DNA from: Devosia sp.
GTDB lineage: Bacteria > Pseudomonadota > Alphaproteobacteria > Rhizobiales > Devosiaceae
DNA: 64,000 bases
Assembly (NCBI RefSeq): GCF_028290625.1
Contig: NZ_JAQGJM010000014.1
Location: 92,854-156,853, forward strand
Direction of reading: 5' to 3'
This document shows, one piece after another, positions 35,416 through 44,644 of this stretch. Every line of letters begins with the position of its first letter. Position 1 is the stretch's first letter. Below the pieces are notes generated by a model. It was given only the letters and a program-made list of their open reading frames with translations. It had not been told where the DNA came from and did not search any database. The position numbers and the translations under genes are program-made.

Positions 35416-36291
35416 TCAGGCGCTTGGGGCAACCCCTGGGCTGTCCGAATTAGCAGTGGAAGGCGTAGTTTCGAGGTCGTGCACGAGGATCATCTGGTCC
35501 ATGACCAGCGCCGGCTGCGCGCAGCCTGCTTCGCCGATCACCTTGGCCGGAACCCCGGCGACCGTGGTGCGCGGCGGTACTTCCTTGAGCACCACCGAGC
35601 CGGCGCCAATGCGGGAGCAATCGCCCACCTTGATATTGCCCAGCACCTTGGCGCCCGCGCCGATCAGCACGCCATTGCCGATCTTGGGGTGCCGGTCCTG
35701 GTCGGCCTTGCCGGTGCCGCCCAACGTGATGCCCTGCAGCAGCGACACATTATCGCCGACAACCGCTGTCTCGCCGATCACCAGCCCCGTGCCGTGATCG
35801 AGCATGATACCCTGCCCGATCCGCACGGCCGGATTGATATCCACCTGAAATACGATACTGGCCCGGCTCTGCAGATAGAGCGCAAAATCGCGCCGCCCCG
35901 CCAGGAACAGCGCATGGGCAAACCGATGCGTCTGGATCGCCTGGTAGCCCTTGAAATACAGCAGCGGCTCGACCGCGCGGTGGCAGGCCGGATCGCGCTC
36001 CAGCGTTGCCGCCAGATCGACCCGCGCATCCGTGCCGATCTTCGGCGTATCGGCGATCACTTCGGCAAAAGTCTGCCTTATGATATCGGCCGACACGTCT
36101 TCATGATCCAGCCGCGCCGCAATGCGGTGCGCCAAAGCCTGCTCGAAGGTTTCGTGATTGAGGACTGCCGAGATCACCAGATTGGCCAGCGATGGCTCAG
36201 TGGCGATGACCTGTCGCGCTCCGGCCCGCACGGCATCCCATACGGGATCCATCGATTGGACGCTGGCGGATTTCTTGGCGTTCGCGCTCAT
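35416..36291 (-). CDS. cysE: Serine O-acetyltransferase
   Basis: 291 residues. Makes O-acetylserine for cysteine synthesis. An N-terminal helical domain (to about 150) is followed by left-handed beta-helix hexapeptide repeats: DINPAVRIGQGIMLDHGTGLVIGETAVVGDNVSLLQGITLGG, with the catalytic D and H in LDHGTG, and GNGVLIGAGAKVLGNIKVG. Upstream, about 85 bases separate it from the hydrolase. Confidence 0.95.
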   Translation of the reverse strand: MSANAKKSASVQSMDPVWDAVRAGARQVIATEPSLANLVISAVLNHETFEQALAHRIAARLDHEDVSADIIRQTFAEVIADTPKIGTDARVDLAATLERDPACHRAVEPLLYFKGYQAIQTHRFAHALFLAGRRDFALYLQSRASIVFQVDINPAVRIGQGIMLDHGTGLVIGETAVVGDNVSLLQGITLGGTGKADQDRHPKIGNGVLIGAGAKVLGNIKVGDCSRIGAGSVVLKEVPPRTTVAGVPAKVIGEAGCAQPALVMDQMILVHDLETTPSTANSDSPGVAPSA

Positions 36292-36376
36292 GGCACGTCA
36301 CTCCCACATTCAAGTCCGTCGATATAAGCTATCCCATGCTCCAAAACAAAGCCCCAACGGCTTGTTTGGTTCACGT

Positions 36377-37141
36377 TCATCTCACCACGGCGAAATTCCT
36401 GCTCAAAAACTCCAGCGCTGCCGCCTTGAATTTGGGATCGCCGGTGCCGCGCATGTGATCACGCTTGGGAATGACGAAGGCCTCGCCCTGGGGCAAAAGG
36501 TCAGCCAGCGCCTCGGGCGGCCCGGCCATCGTATCGGCCTCGCCCACCGCCACCAGCACCGGCACCGCGATTCGCCGCACGTCTGCGCGCGCCATCGGCT
36601 CGCGCGAAGTCTCCATGCAGGCCGCCAACGCTTCCCGATCGGCCTTGGTATGGTCGGCGAAAATCCGGAACTGCCGCGCCGTCGGATGGCTCAGTTCCGC
36701 CAACGTCGGCGCCCGCAGCCCGGCGATGATGTCATTGCCGTCGCTCAGCCCGTTGATCAGGTTCATCCCCATGCCGCCGAACACGACACAAGCCACCCGC
36801 GCCTCCACCTGAAACGCCACGAAAGCCGCAATCCGCGCGCCCATCGAATAGCCCAGCAGCGCCGCCCGCTCGATCCCCAGATGATCGAGCAGCCGCACCG
36901 CGTCCCGTGCCATGTCCTGCGGATGGTAGCGCTCCGGATCATACGGCTTGTCCGAATCCCCATGCCCGCGATTGTCGATCAGGATCGCCCGGTATCCCGC
37001 CCCGGTCAGCGTCTCCACCCACCCGGTATCGATCCAGTTCACCTTGCCGCTCGAGGCAAAGCCATGAATGCAAAGGACCGGCTGGCCCGTGCCGAACACC
37101 TCATAAGCCAGGGTCAGGCCATCGGATTGGAATGTGGGCAA
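36377..37141 (-). CDS. Alpha/beta hydrolase
   Basis: About 254 residues. LCIHGFASSGKVNW (oxyanion hole), IDNRGHGDSDKP, the nucleophile elbow GYSMGA and a C-terminal acid/His zone (VAVGEADTMAGP, KRDHMRGTGDP) describe a normal serine hydrolase. No ATG start fits; a TTG at 37141 preceded by a gagg site is my choice. The frame is open up to 37222. Substrate unknown. Confidence 0.85.
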   Translation of the reverse strand: MPTFQSDGLTLAYEVFGTGQPVLCIHGFASSGKVNWIDTGWVETLTGAGYRAILIDNRGHGDSDKPYDPERYHPQDMARDAVRLLDHLGIERAALLGYSMGARIAAFVAFQVEARVACVVFGGMGMNLINGLSDGNDIIAGLRAPTLAELSHPTARQFRIFADHTKADREALAACMETSREPMARADVRRIAVPVLVAVGEADTMAGPPEALADLLPQGEAFVIPKRDHMRGTGDPKFKAAALEFLSRNFAVVR

Positions 37142-37233
37142 GGCGACAACCTCATGTAGTGATGCACCGGCTTTTAGAACGCCAAGCGCCGTTGCGGAAC
37201 CCCAGTCTCGCCCCACCCACATCCGGGCGCTTC

Positions 37234-37322
37234 CTTCCCGCGGGCTTGACCCGCGGGCCCCTCACCACGCCCCTGACCCACGCGTTCGCCGAGAGCGCCC
37301 CGCGGATCAAGTCCGCGGGAAG
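37234..37322. repeat. Palindromic intergenic repeat, first copy
   Basis: Arms at 37234-37256 and 37300-37322 pair (two mismatches in about 23) around a loop of about 43 bases. The left arm of 26 bases is identical to an arm of the element at 61371-61449. It fills much of the gap between 37142 and 37429, where I see no gene. Confidence 0.7.
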
Positions 37323-37428
37323 GACAGAGAGTGGGCGAATGAAGTACCGGCCCCCCGACGCCCTTCCAAATCCCCCCCCATTTGGATAAGGTCCGCCCCA
37401 AATCACTCCACCTACGCAGGTCTGCACC

Positions 37429-37674
37429 ATGGCTCACGGCACAACGCCCCATTTCCACAATACCGAGGGTCTTCGCCAGATCGAGGTGGGCTCCAAGGAA
37501 TTCCAGTGCGTTGGCGCCCTGCCCCCGTTCGATCATCCCCACATCTACATCGATATGGGCAAGGACAACGAAGCGGTTTGCCCCTATTGCTCCACCCATT
37601 TCGTGTTCAATTCTCGCCTCGCCGCCGGCACCGCCAACCCGCTGTCCGCCGTCTTCCAGGCCGACGCCGCCTGA
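37429..37674 (+). CDS. Zinc-finger (zf-CHCC) protein
   Basis: 81 residues. The CHCC layout is visible: C27 (EFQCVGALPPFDHPHIYIDM, with the histidine in HPHIY) and C51/C54 in VCPYCSTHFVF. In bacteria these resemble the mitochondrial NDUFS6-type subunit of complex I and are often called zinc-finger domain proteins. It is followed after 12 bases by the FAD monooxygenase. Confidence 0.9.
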   Translation: MAHGTTPHFHNTEGLRQIEVGSKEFQCVGALPPFDHPHIYIDMGKDNEAVCPYCSTHFVFNSRLAAGTANPLSAVFQADAA

Positions 37675-37686
37675 CGGGTTTTCGCC

Positions 37687-38895
37687 ATGCCCGGTAAGGG
37701 CCACATCTACTATATCGTGGGGGCCGGCATTTCCGGCCTCACCCTCGCCTTGGCGCTCGCCAAATTCGGCGCCCATGTCGTGGTGCTCGAACGCAGCCCG
37801 GTGCTGTCCGAATTCGGCGCCGGCCTGCAGATCAGCCCCAATGCCCGCCATGTGCTGAACGACCTCGGCCTCGACGCGGCGCTGACCGCCCATAGCCTCG
37901 AGCCCTCCGGTATCGACATCTACCCCTATCGCCGCCCCAACCCGCTCGTCACTCTCGAGCTCGGCGCCACCATCCGCGAGAAGTTCGGCGCGCCCTATGC
38001 CGTCATGCACCGCGCCGATCTCGCCGATGCGCTCTACAAGGCCTGCCGCCGCTTCGCCAATATCGACATGCTGTTCGGCGTCCGCGCCTGGAACGCCGTC
38101 CCCAGCGACCGTGGCGTGTCCGTCACCATCGAGGACGCCAGTGGCCAATCGCGCACCGGCCGCGCCGACGCGCTGATCGGCGCCGACGGCGTCCACTCCA
38201 CCATCCGCACCAGCCTACTCCATGGCCCAGCCGCCGATTACCGCGGCCGAGCCGCCTGGCGCACCCTGCTCCCCTTCGATGTCATGGCCGGCCAGGTCGC
38301 GCTCGATCGGGTCTCGGTGTTCTTCGCCCCCGCCTACCACATGGTCTGCTACCCGCTGCCCCACCGCCGCCAGGTCAATATTGCGCTCTTCGCCAAAGGC
38401 CCAACGTCCCGCTCCGACGACGCAAAACTGGCCCTGCCCAGGCCGCTTCGCCGCAGCCCGCGTCTCGACGTGATTCTGGCCGCCGCCGGCACGTCCTGGA
38501 CCCCTTGGCCACTTTACACCGTGCAGGCCCCGCATTGGCACCGCGGCAATATCGGCCTCATCGGCGACGCCGCCCACGCCATGGAGCCCTTCCAGGCGCA
38601 AGGCGCCGCCATGGGTATCGAGGACGCCGCAATTCTCGCCCCACTGCTGATCGCCAACCCCGATGCCGAGGCCGCCTTCGCCAAATTCGAAGCCCTGCGC
38701 CGCCCCCGCGTCGAGCGCGTCGCCAAGCTCTCGCACACCAATGGCGCTATCTTCCACATGAAGTGGCCGTTCAGCACTGCGCGGAACCTGGTGATCGCGG
38801 CGCAGGGCGGCCGCGCCCATCTCAAGCGTCTCGATTGGCTCTACGGCTACGACGCCGCGGCCACGATGCGCGGCAAATTCCCCGCTTCATCCTGA
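37687..38895 (+). CDS. FAD-dependent monooxygenase
   Basis: 402 residues. GxGxxG at 12-17 (IVGAGISGLTLALALAKFG) binds FAD, DADALIGADGVHS-type region and GLIGDAAHAMEPFQAQGAAMGIEDA supply the flavin and substrate site. This is the salicylate hydroxylase/UbiH-like group. The substrate is unknown; the closest use could be ring hydroxylation of an aromatic or ubiquinone precursor. Same strand as the zinc-finger gene upstream. Confidence 0.9.
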   Translation: MPGKGHIYYIVGAGISGLTLALALAKFGAHVVVLERSPVLSEFGAGLQISPNARHVLNDLGLDAALTAHSLEPSGIDIYPYRRPNPLVTLELGATIREKFGAPYAVMHRADLADALYKACRRFANIDMLFGVRAWNAVPSDRGVSVTIEDASGQSRTGRADALIGADGVHSTIRTSLLHGPAADYRGRAAWRTLLPFDVMAGQVALDRVSVFFAPAYHMVCYPLPHRRQVNIALFAKGPTSRSDDAKLALPRPLRRSPRLDVILAAAGTSWTPWPLYTVQAPHWHRGNIGLIGDAAHAMEPFQAQGAAMGIEDAAILAPLLIANPDAEAAFAKFEALRRPRVERVAKLSHTNGAIFHMKWPFSTARNLVIAAQGGRAHLKRLDWLYGYDAAATMRGKFPASS

Positions 38896-39051
38896 ATCAA
38901 TCTCTCGTCCCCGCGCTGCAAGCCCTTGATCGATAGCTGGAATTCGCGCTTCAAAGGCAAATCCTCCAGCACACAAACCACCCTCCGGCCTTGCTTTGGC
39001 TGGTGCGCCTGTGTCAACTGCGCGACAGATTGAAAGGGTAGCGACCACTCT

Positions 39052-40407
39052 ATGCAAGCCGCGACACGCTCACGACTGACCCTCGCCTGTATCCTCGTCA
39101 CAATTCTCCTCGACATGATCGGCGTCGGCATCATCGTGCCGGTCCTGCCCGAATTGCTGGAAGAGTTGACCGGCGGCGGCGTGGCCCAGGCTGCGGTCAT
39201 CGGCGGCTATCTGGTGTTTGCCTATGCCTTCATGCAATTCGTGTTTTCGCCTGTGCTTGGCAACCTTTCCGACCGCTTCGGCCGCCGCCCGGTGCTGCTC
39301 TGCTCGCTGGCCGGCCTGACTTTCGATTACCTGATGATGAGCATAGCGCCCGTCGTCTGGTACCTGTTCGTCAGCCGCATCATCGCCGGCATCGCGGGCG
39401 CCGCCGTCGCCACCGCCACGGCCTATATGGCCGATATCACCCCGCCCCATAAGCGCACTCACCGCTTCGGCCTGATCGGCGCCGCCTTCGGGCTCGGCTT
39501 CATCATCGGCCCGGTCATCGGCGGCGAATTGGGCGAACTGGGACCCCGAGCGCCATTTTTTGCCGCCGCCGGCTTGGCCTTCGCCAATCTGCTGTTCGGC
39601 CTGTTCGTGCTGCCCGAAAGCCTGCCTAGGGCCAATCGGCGCAAGTTCGACATTCGCCGCGCCAATCCCTTCGGCGCCGTGGTCGCACTGCGCAAATATC
39701 CCATCGTGCTGTGGCTGCTGGGCGTGCTGTTCGCCTTCTCGCTGGCCGCCCAGGCGCTACCCTCCGTGTTCAGCTATTTCACCGTCGAGGTGTTCCACTT
39801 CACCTCCTCCAATATCGGCCGCTCGCTTGGCGCCTTCGGCGTCGGCTTCGCCATCTGCCAGGCCTTCCTTGTCGGCCCGTTCGTCAAGCGGCTCGGCGAA
39901 ACGCCGGTCGTCATCCTGGGCTTGCTGGCTGCGGTCACCGCCTTCGCCGGCGTCGCCTTCACCAGCGAGGTTTACTACCTCTACCTTTTCATCATGATCG
40001 GGGCCGTCAGCGGCCTTGCGGCTCCCGCCATCAATGGCGTGCTGTCGCGCCAGGTGCCCGACAATACCCAGGGCGAACTGCAGGGCGCGGTGAACGCCGC
40101 CAATTCGCTGGCCACCATTATCGGCCCGCTCGCCGCCACCCAGATTTTTTCCTACTTCACCAACGCACCCGCCTCGCCGGGCTATTTCCCCGGCGCCCCT
40201 TTTGTCGCGGCAGCCGCTTCGGTGGTCCTGGCCTTGGTGATCTTTGTGGTTGCGGCCTTCAAGTTCGATCTGGCGCATCGCCCCAGCATCGCCAACAAGC
40301 CGATGCGCCCGGATATGAGCCCACCAGGCCAGATCGATATCCCCTTCCCCGACGAAGACGGCGATGGCATCCCGGATGACCCCAATGCAAATTCGCCCCG
40401 CCGCTGA
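39052..40407 (+). CDS. MFS transporter, TetA-like
   Basis: 451 residues and 12 predicted helices. The motif GNLSDRFGRRPVLL between helices 2 and 3 and the DMIGVGIIVPVLPELLEEL front are typical of the TCR/TetA branch of proton-driven drug exporters. A hydrophilic C-terminal tail of about 45 residues ends DEDGDGIPDDPNANSPRR, which looks like a calcium-style Asp repeat. The last 23 bases overlap the following acetyltransferase gene. Its substrate is unknown; tetracycline export is not implied. Confidence 0.88.
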   Translation: MQAATRSRLTLACILVTILLDMIGVGIIVPVLPELLEELTGGGVAQAAVIGGYLVFAYAFMQFVFSPVLGNLSDRFGRRPVLLCSLAGLTFDYLMMSIAPVVWYLFVSRIIAGIAGAAVATATAYMADITPPHKRTHRFGLIGAAFGLGFIIGPVIGGELGELGPRAPFFAAAGLAFANLLFGLFVLPESLPRANRRKFDIRRANPFGAVVALRKYPIVLWLLGVLFAFSLAAQALPSVFSYFTVEVFHFTSSNIGRSLGAFGVGFAICQAFLVGPFVKRLGETPVVILGLLAAVTAFAGVAFTSEVYYLYLFIMIGAVSGLAAPAINGVLSRQVPDNTQGELQGAVNAANSLATIIGPLAATQIFSYFTNAPASPGYFPGAPFVAAAASVVLALVIFVVAAFKFDLAHRPSIANKPMRPDMSPPGQIDIPFPDEDGDGIPDDPNANSPRR

Positions 40408-40867
40408 GGCCGATCACGCCGCCATCCTCGCCATCGTCGCGCCAGTCCTGCGCGCTGGCGAAACCTATGCGATTGCAAACGACCTCACTGACGCGCAAAC
40501 CCTCGCCTACTGGTTCGCGCCCAGTCACGAAGTCTTCGTCGCCGAGGACGACGGCGTCATTCTTGGCACCTACTATCTGATGGCCAACCAGGCCGGTGGC
40601 GGTGCCCACGTCGCCAATTGCGGCTACATGACTGCGCCAGCCGCTCAGGGCAAAGGCGTGGCCCGTGCCATGTGCGAGCACTCGCTGCTGCGCGCCGCCG
40701 AACGCGGCTTCCGCGCCATGCAGTTCAACCACGTCGTCTCCACCAATACCCGCGCCGTGGCCCTCTGGCAAAAGCTGGGCTTCGACATCGTCGGCACATT
40801 GCCCGGCGCGTTCAGCCACCCGTCCCACGGCTATGTGGACAGCTACGTGATGTACAAAACGCTTTGA
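40385..40867 (+). CDS. GNAT acetyltransferase (phosphinothricin-like)
   Basis: 160 residues. IRPAAEADHAAILAIVAPVLRAGETYA, YMTAPAAQGKGVARAMCEHSLL (acetyl-CoA loop Q/G-x-G-x-A) and NTRAVALWQKLGFDIVGTLPGAF are the usual GNAT blocks. It starts at an ATG inside the end of the transporter gene (ATG at 40376 is an alternative). Two bases separate it from the next GNAT gene, so the three are probably co-transcribed. Confidence 0.88.
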   Translation: MQIRPAAEADHAAILAIVAPVLRAGETYAIANDLTDAQTLAYWFAPSHEVFVAEDDGVILGTYYLMANQAGGGAHVANCGYMTAPAAQGKGVARAMCEHSLLRAAERGFRAMQFNHVVSTNTRAVALWQKLGFDIVGTLPGAFSHPSHGYVDSYVMYKTL

Positions 40868-40869
40868 CC

Positions 40870-41358
40870 ATGCCGTTCCAAACCAATCGTTGCCGGTTAG
40901 CCATGCTAACGCAGAACGATTTTGCCCTGTTTGCGGCTCTGAATCGTGACGCCGAGGTAAGGCAGTTTTTGGGCGGAACGCATGGCCTGGATAGCATGAA
41001 GCGCGATTTTGCTGCGCTCCTGGCCGACAGCGCGGTTGCGGCCTACGTGGCGACACTACTGGAAAATCAGGATCCGATTGCAATAGTGCTTTTCGGGCCC
41101 CACCACGATGGCAGGGACACCGAAGTATCGTACCTCTTGCTGCCGGAATACCGGGGCCGAGGCCTTGCCGCCGAAATTGTCGCTGCCGCAATCGCCCGCT
41201 GCTTTGAGATTCATCCGGAACTCGACAGGATCGTCGCCGAAACACAGGCCGCGAACCAGCGGTCCTGTGCCATGCTCTTGCGAATAGGCATGACGCCTGT
41301 TCAAAGACTGATCCGATTTGGCGCAGATCAAGTGATCTACGCCAAATCGCGCATCTAG
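40870..41358 (+). CDS. GNAT acetyltransferase (RimJ/RimL-like)
   Basis: 162 residues. CRLAMLTQNDFALFAALNRDAEVRQFLGG at the front and the acetyl-CoA loop LLPEYRGRGLAAEIVAAAIARCF at the centre mark a RimJ/RimL-type N-acetyltransferase. The substrate is not known. The frame is open further upstream, but the ATG at 40870 immediately follows the preceding gene. Confidence 0.88.
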   Translation: MPFQTNRCRLAMLTQNDFALFAALNRDAEVRQFLGGTHGLDSMKRDFAALLADSAVAAYVATLLENQDPIAIVLFGPHHDGRDTEVSYLLLPEYRGRGLAAEIVAAAIARCFEIHPELDRIVAETQAANQRSCAMLLRIGMTPVQRLIRFGADQVIYAKSRI

Positions 41359-41364
41359 CAGACC

Positions 41365-42783
41365 TTACTTGCCCAGGGTGCTCGGCCAGGTGCCGTGCAG
41401 GTCACCACCGCGGCCCACGATCTCAAAACCATGCGCACCGAAGAAATCGCGCTGCCCCTGGATCAGGTTCGCGGTGCCCTGTGCTTGGCGGAAGCTGTCG
41501 AAATAGCTCAGTGCCGCCGACAGGCAAATCATCGGGAATTCCCCGACCGCCGCCGCCGCCACGACCTTGCGCAGGGACGGATGGCTGTCCTTCATCAACG
41601 TCACGAAGTCCGGCACCACCAGCAGATTGGTATTGCCGCCCTTGGAATAGGCTGCCGCCATCTGATCGAGGAAGCGCGAGCGGATAATGCAGCCGGCGCG
41701 CCAGATCTTGGCGATGGTCGACAACGGCAGGTTCCAGCCGTTCTCGTCCGATGCCTTGGCGATCACCGCAAAGCCCTGCGCATAGCTGACGATCTTGCCA
41801 GCCAGCAGCGCCTTTTCGAGGTCCGCCAGCGTGATGTTGGCCTTGGTCGCATTGCGCTTGCCATAGATGGCCTCGGCCGCCACGCGTTCGTCCTTACGCG
41901 AGGAGATCGAGCGAGCCGCCACCGCGCCCTCGATCGCCGTTGCTGGCACGCCCATCTGCTGGGCCGCGATCGCCGACCACACGCCGGTACCCTTCTGGCC
42001 CGCCTTGTCGAGGATCAGCTCGACCAGCGGCTTGCCCGATTCGCTATCGACCGCAGCCAGCACATGGCCGGTAATCTCGATCAGATAGGAATTGAGGGGC
42101 CCCTTGTTCCATTCCTTGAACACGTCCGACGCCTGCTTGGGGCTCATCCCCAGACCATCGCGCATCACGCCATAAACTTCGGCGATCATCTGCATGTCGC
42201 CATATTCGATGCCGTTGTGGATGGTCTTGACGAAGTGGCCCGCGCCGCCCTCGCCCAGGTAAGCGCAGCAGCTTTCGCCATTGAACTGCGCCGCGATCGC
42301 GGTCAGCACCGGCTCGGCATTGTGCCACTGCTCCTTGGAGCCGCCCACCATGATCGATGGCCCGTGCCGCGCGCCCTCTTCGCCGCCCGAAACGCCGACG
42401 CCGAGATAGCCAATGCCCTTGGGCTTGAGGTAGTCGAAGCGGCGTTGTGTGTCAGTGAAAAGGGAGTTTCCGCACTCGATGATCGCGTCGCCCTGTTCCA
42501 GATGCGGCAGCAGGTGTTCGATCATTTCATCGACCGGTGCGCCGGCTTTGACCATGATGATGATCGAGCGCGGGCGTTTCACCGCCGCAACAAACTCGGC
42601 CAGGTCCGCCTTGGGGATCACCTTGCCGTCGAGACCCTGCTCCTTGGCCATCGCCACGAATTCGTCGATGCGTCCCGCGCTGCGGTTATGCACTGCGACA
42701 GTGTAGCCCTTTTCGGCAATATTCAGCGCCAGGTTCGAGCCCATGACCGCAAGGCCAATAAGGCCGATATCCGCTGTCGACAT
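41365..42783 (-). CDS. gnd: 6-phosphogluconate dehydrogenase (decarboxylating)
   Basis: 472 residues, as in the standard dimeric enzyme. Converts 6-phosphogluconate to ribulose-5-phosphate and CO2. Signatures: IGLIGLAVMGSNLALNIAEKG, GVSGGEEGARHGPSIMVGG, HFVKTIHNGIEYGDMQ and the C-terminal RAGCIIRSRFLDQM. The nucleotide preference cannot be read with confidence. It diverges from the gluconate dehydrogenase-like SDR and gluconokinase, which feed it 6-phosphogluconate. Confidence 0.95.
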   Translation of the reverse strand: MSTADIGLIGLAVMGSNLALNIAEKGYTVAVHNRSAGRIDEFVAMAKEQGLDGKVIPKADLAEFVAAVKRPRSIIIMVKAGAPVDEMIEHLLPHLEQGDAIIECGNSLFTDTQRRFDYLKPKGIGYLGVGVSGGEEGARHGPSIMVGGSKEQWHNAEPVLTAIAAQFNGESCCAYLGEGGAGHFVKTIHNGIEYGDMQMIAEVYGVMRDGLGMSPKQASDVFKEWNKGPLNSYLIEITGHVLAAVDSESGKPLVELILDKAGQKGTGVWSAIAAQQMGVPATAIEGAVAARSISSRKDERVAAEAIYGKRNATKANITLADLEKALLAGKIVSYAQGFAVIAKASDENGWNLPLSTIAKIWRAGCIIRSRFLDQMAAAYSKGGNTNLLVVPDFVTLMKDSHPSLRKVVAAAAVGEFPMICLSAALSYFDSFRQAQGTANLIQGQRDFFGAHGFEIVGRGGDLHGTWPSTLGK

Positions 42784-42980
42784 CCGTAAGTCCTTCCGAG
42801 AAATCTAATGCGTCAAGTCGCCGCATGCTACTGTCGTCGCGGGCGCACATGACCACAAACCGCGGCTAGACGGAAGTCGTATAAGCATGCTTTTTGAGCA
42901 TGACGGCCTCTTGTATGGCAGATTGTATTGCCGGATCACCCCGCCTTGGAATACGGTCGCGCCGATTGCCGGAGGACCCC

Positions 42981-43751
42981 ATGGCCAAGCTTTCTCAGTT
43001 CGACTTGACGGGCAAGCGCGCCCTGGTCACCGGCTCCAGCCGCGGGCTAGGTTTTGCCATCGCCGCGGCCCTCGCCGATGCCGGCGCCTCCATCATTTTG
43101 AACGCCCGCGACAACGTCGCTTTAGGCGCCGCGGCCAGCGAACTGGCTGCGACCGGCGCCCGCGTCAAGGCCGTCGCCTTCGACGTCACCAGCCGCGACA
43201 GCGTCAACGACGCTATCGCCTATTGTGAAGATGAAATCGGCCCCATCGATATCCTGGTCAACAATGCGGGCATGCAGTTCCGCAGTGCACTCGAAGCCTT
43301 TCCGCCGGAAAAATTCGACCAGCTCATCACCACCAATGTCACCTCGGTGTTCAATGTCGGCCAGGCCGTCGCCCGCCACATGATCAGCCGCGGCGCCGGC
43401 AAGATCATCAACATTTGCTCGCTGATGTCCGAGCTCGCCCGCCCCTCGATCGCCCCTTACGCCGCCAGCAAAGCTGCCGTCGCCAACCTGACACGCGGTA
43501 TGGCGGTCGATTGGGCCAAGCACGGTCTCAACGTCAACGGCATCGCCCCCGGCTATTTTGCCACCGAACTGAACGAAGCCCTGACCAAGGACGAAAAGTT
43601 CAACGCCTGGATTGAAACCCGCACCCCCATGGGCCGCTGGGGCGAGCCGCACGAACTGGGCGGCGCCGCCATTTTCCTCGCCTCCGACGCGGCCAAATTC
43701 GTCAACGGCCACATCCTCTATGTCGATGGCGCGTTCACCGCGACGGTGTAG
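42981..43751 (+). CDS. SDR oxidoreductase, gluconate 5-dehydrogenase-like
   Basis: 256 residues. Classical SDR with TGSSRGLG at 17-24, NNAG at 94-97, a catalytic serine in ICSLMS and Y160-x-x-x-K164 in PYAASK. The front (FDLTGKRALVTGSSRGLGFAIA) and the DWAKHGLNVNGIAPGYFATELN block match gluconate 5-dehydrogenases (IdnO/Gno). The ATG follows a strong ggagg site. Followed by gluconokinase after nine bases, supporting the gluconate role. Confidence 0.88.
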   Translation: MAKLSQFDLTGKRALVTGSSRGLGFAIAAALADAGASIILNARDNVALGAAASELAATGARVKAVAFDVTSRDSVNDAIAYCEDEIGPIDILVNNAGMQFRSALEAFPPEKFDQLITTNVTSVFNVGQAVARHMISRGAGKIINICSLMSELARPSIAPYAASKAAVANLTRGMAVDWAKHGLNVNGIAPGYFATELNEALTKDEKFNAWIETRTPMGRWGEPHELGGAAIFLASDAAKFVNGHILYVDGAFTATV

Positions 43752-43760
43752 GAGGCATCA

Positions 43761-44303
43761 ATGAGCTTGATCCCCGCCCGCATCATCATCGTCATGGGCG
43801 TCAGCTCGTCGGGAAAATCCACGGTGGGCCAGTCGATTGCCCGCCGCCTGCACGTGCCCTTCCTCGACGGCGACGGCTATCACCCGCCCGCCAATGTCGA
43901 GAAAATGCGCGCCGGCACTCCCCTGACCGACGAGGACCGCTGGCCCTGGCTGGAACGCCTGGCTCTGGCCCTGCACGAAGCCGCCGACAAGAAGGGCGCC
44001 GCCGTCGGCGCCTGCTCCGCCCTGCGCCAAAGCTACCGCGAGTATCTGACGAACAAAGCCGGCGAACCGATTCTATTCGTTCATCTCTCCGGCACGCGCG
44101 AAGTCATCGCCGAGCGCATGGCCCGCCGCCATCACGAATACATGCCGACCAGCCTGCTCGACAGCCAGTTCGCCACCCTTGAGCCGCCCAACCCCGCCAC
44201 GGAGAATGTCCTCGTCCTGCCGGTGACCGATCCAGTCGAGAAACTCACCGTCTCGGTGGTCAAGGAACTCGACCACCTCAAGACCTTCAAGCGCTGGCAA
44301 TAG
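43761..44303 (+). CDS. gntK: Gluconokinase
   Basis: 180 residues. P-loop GVSSSGKST at 13-21, FLDGDGYHPPANVEKM, and ACSALRQSYREYL; the GTREVIAERM and HHEYMPTSLLDSQFATLE blocks are typical of the GntK branch. It phosphorylates gluconate to 6-phosphogluconate, the substrate of gnd. No transporter or GntR-type regulator is next to it. Confidence 0.95.
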   Translation: MSLIPARIIIVMGVSSSGKSTVGQSIARRLHVPFLDGDGYHPPANVEKMRAGTPLTDEDRWPWLERLALALHEAADKKGAAVGACSALRQSYREYLTNKAGEPILFVHLSGTREVIAERMARRHHEYMPTSLLDSQFATLEPPNPATENVLVLPVTDPVEKLTVSVVKELDHLKTFKRWQ

Positions 44304-44396
44304 CGCTCCTGAACGCGCCGTTCACGATTGGTTAGGCCGATCGGCGCTTACTATTGGTATGGCCGGCAAGACCCGGCCGCCAATCGAGGATGTGAC

Positions 44397-44609
44397 ATGA
44401 GCAAGCTCTCTCGCACGATCCCGACCGATGCCCGCTCCGGCCGCCCCGCGGCGCCGAACCTGCCGGCCTGGATGATTGCCGATCTCAAACCTGCCGAAGC
44501 TGAACGCCTGGCCCCTCAGCCGCTTACGCTCGAACTGCCAATGACGCGCCCGTGGTCCGATGACCCAGTCGATGGCGAATCCGAAGGCATGCTGACCCTC
44601 GACTTGTAG
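44397..44609 (+). CDS. Small hypothetical protein
   Basis: 70 residues from an ATG at 44397 with a gagg-type site. Proline- and charge-rich, probably disordered, with acidic tail (DDPVDGESEGMLTLDL). No motif is seen. Followed by a GC hairpin and the convergent MerR gene. Confidence 0.5.
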   Translation: MSKLSRTIPTDARSGRPAAPNLPAWMIADLKPAEAERLAPQPLTLELPMTRPWSDDPVDGESEGMLTLDL

Positions 44610-44614
44610 GCGGA

Positions 44615-44636
44615 GGCGCGCCGCTTCGGACGCGCC
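44615..44636. terminator. GC-rich hairpin between convergent genes
   Basis: Arms ggcgcg / cgcgcc with an inner cc/gg pair and a small loop (one bulged base), sitting just after the stop of the small gene. No T-run follows on the plus strand. Confidence 0.4.
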
Positions 44637-44644
44637 CCCATCGG

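Noticed and set aside
39052..40407. Acquired tetracycline resistance gene
   Set aside because: The TetA-like similarity is at family level and the gene sits in a normal-composition region with no mobile element; it is more likely a housekeeping exporter.
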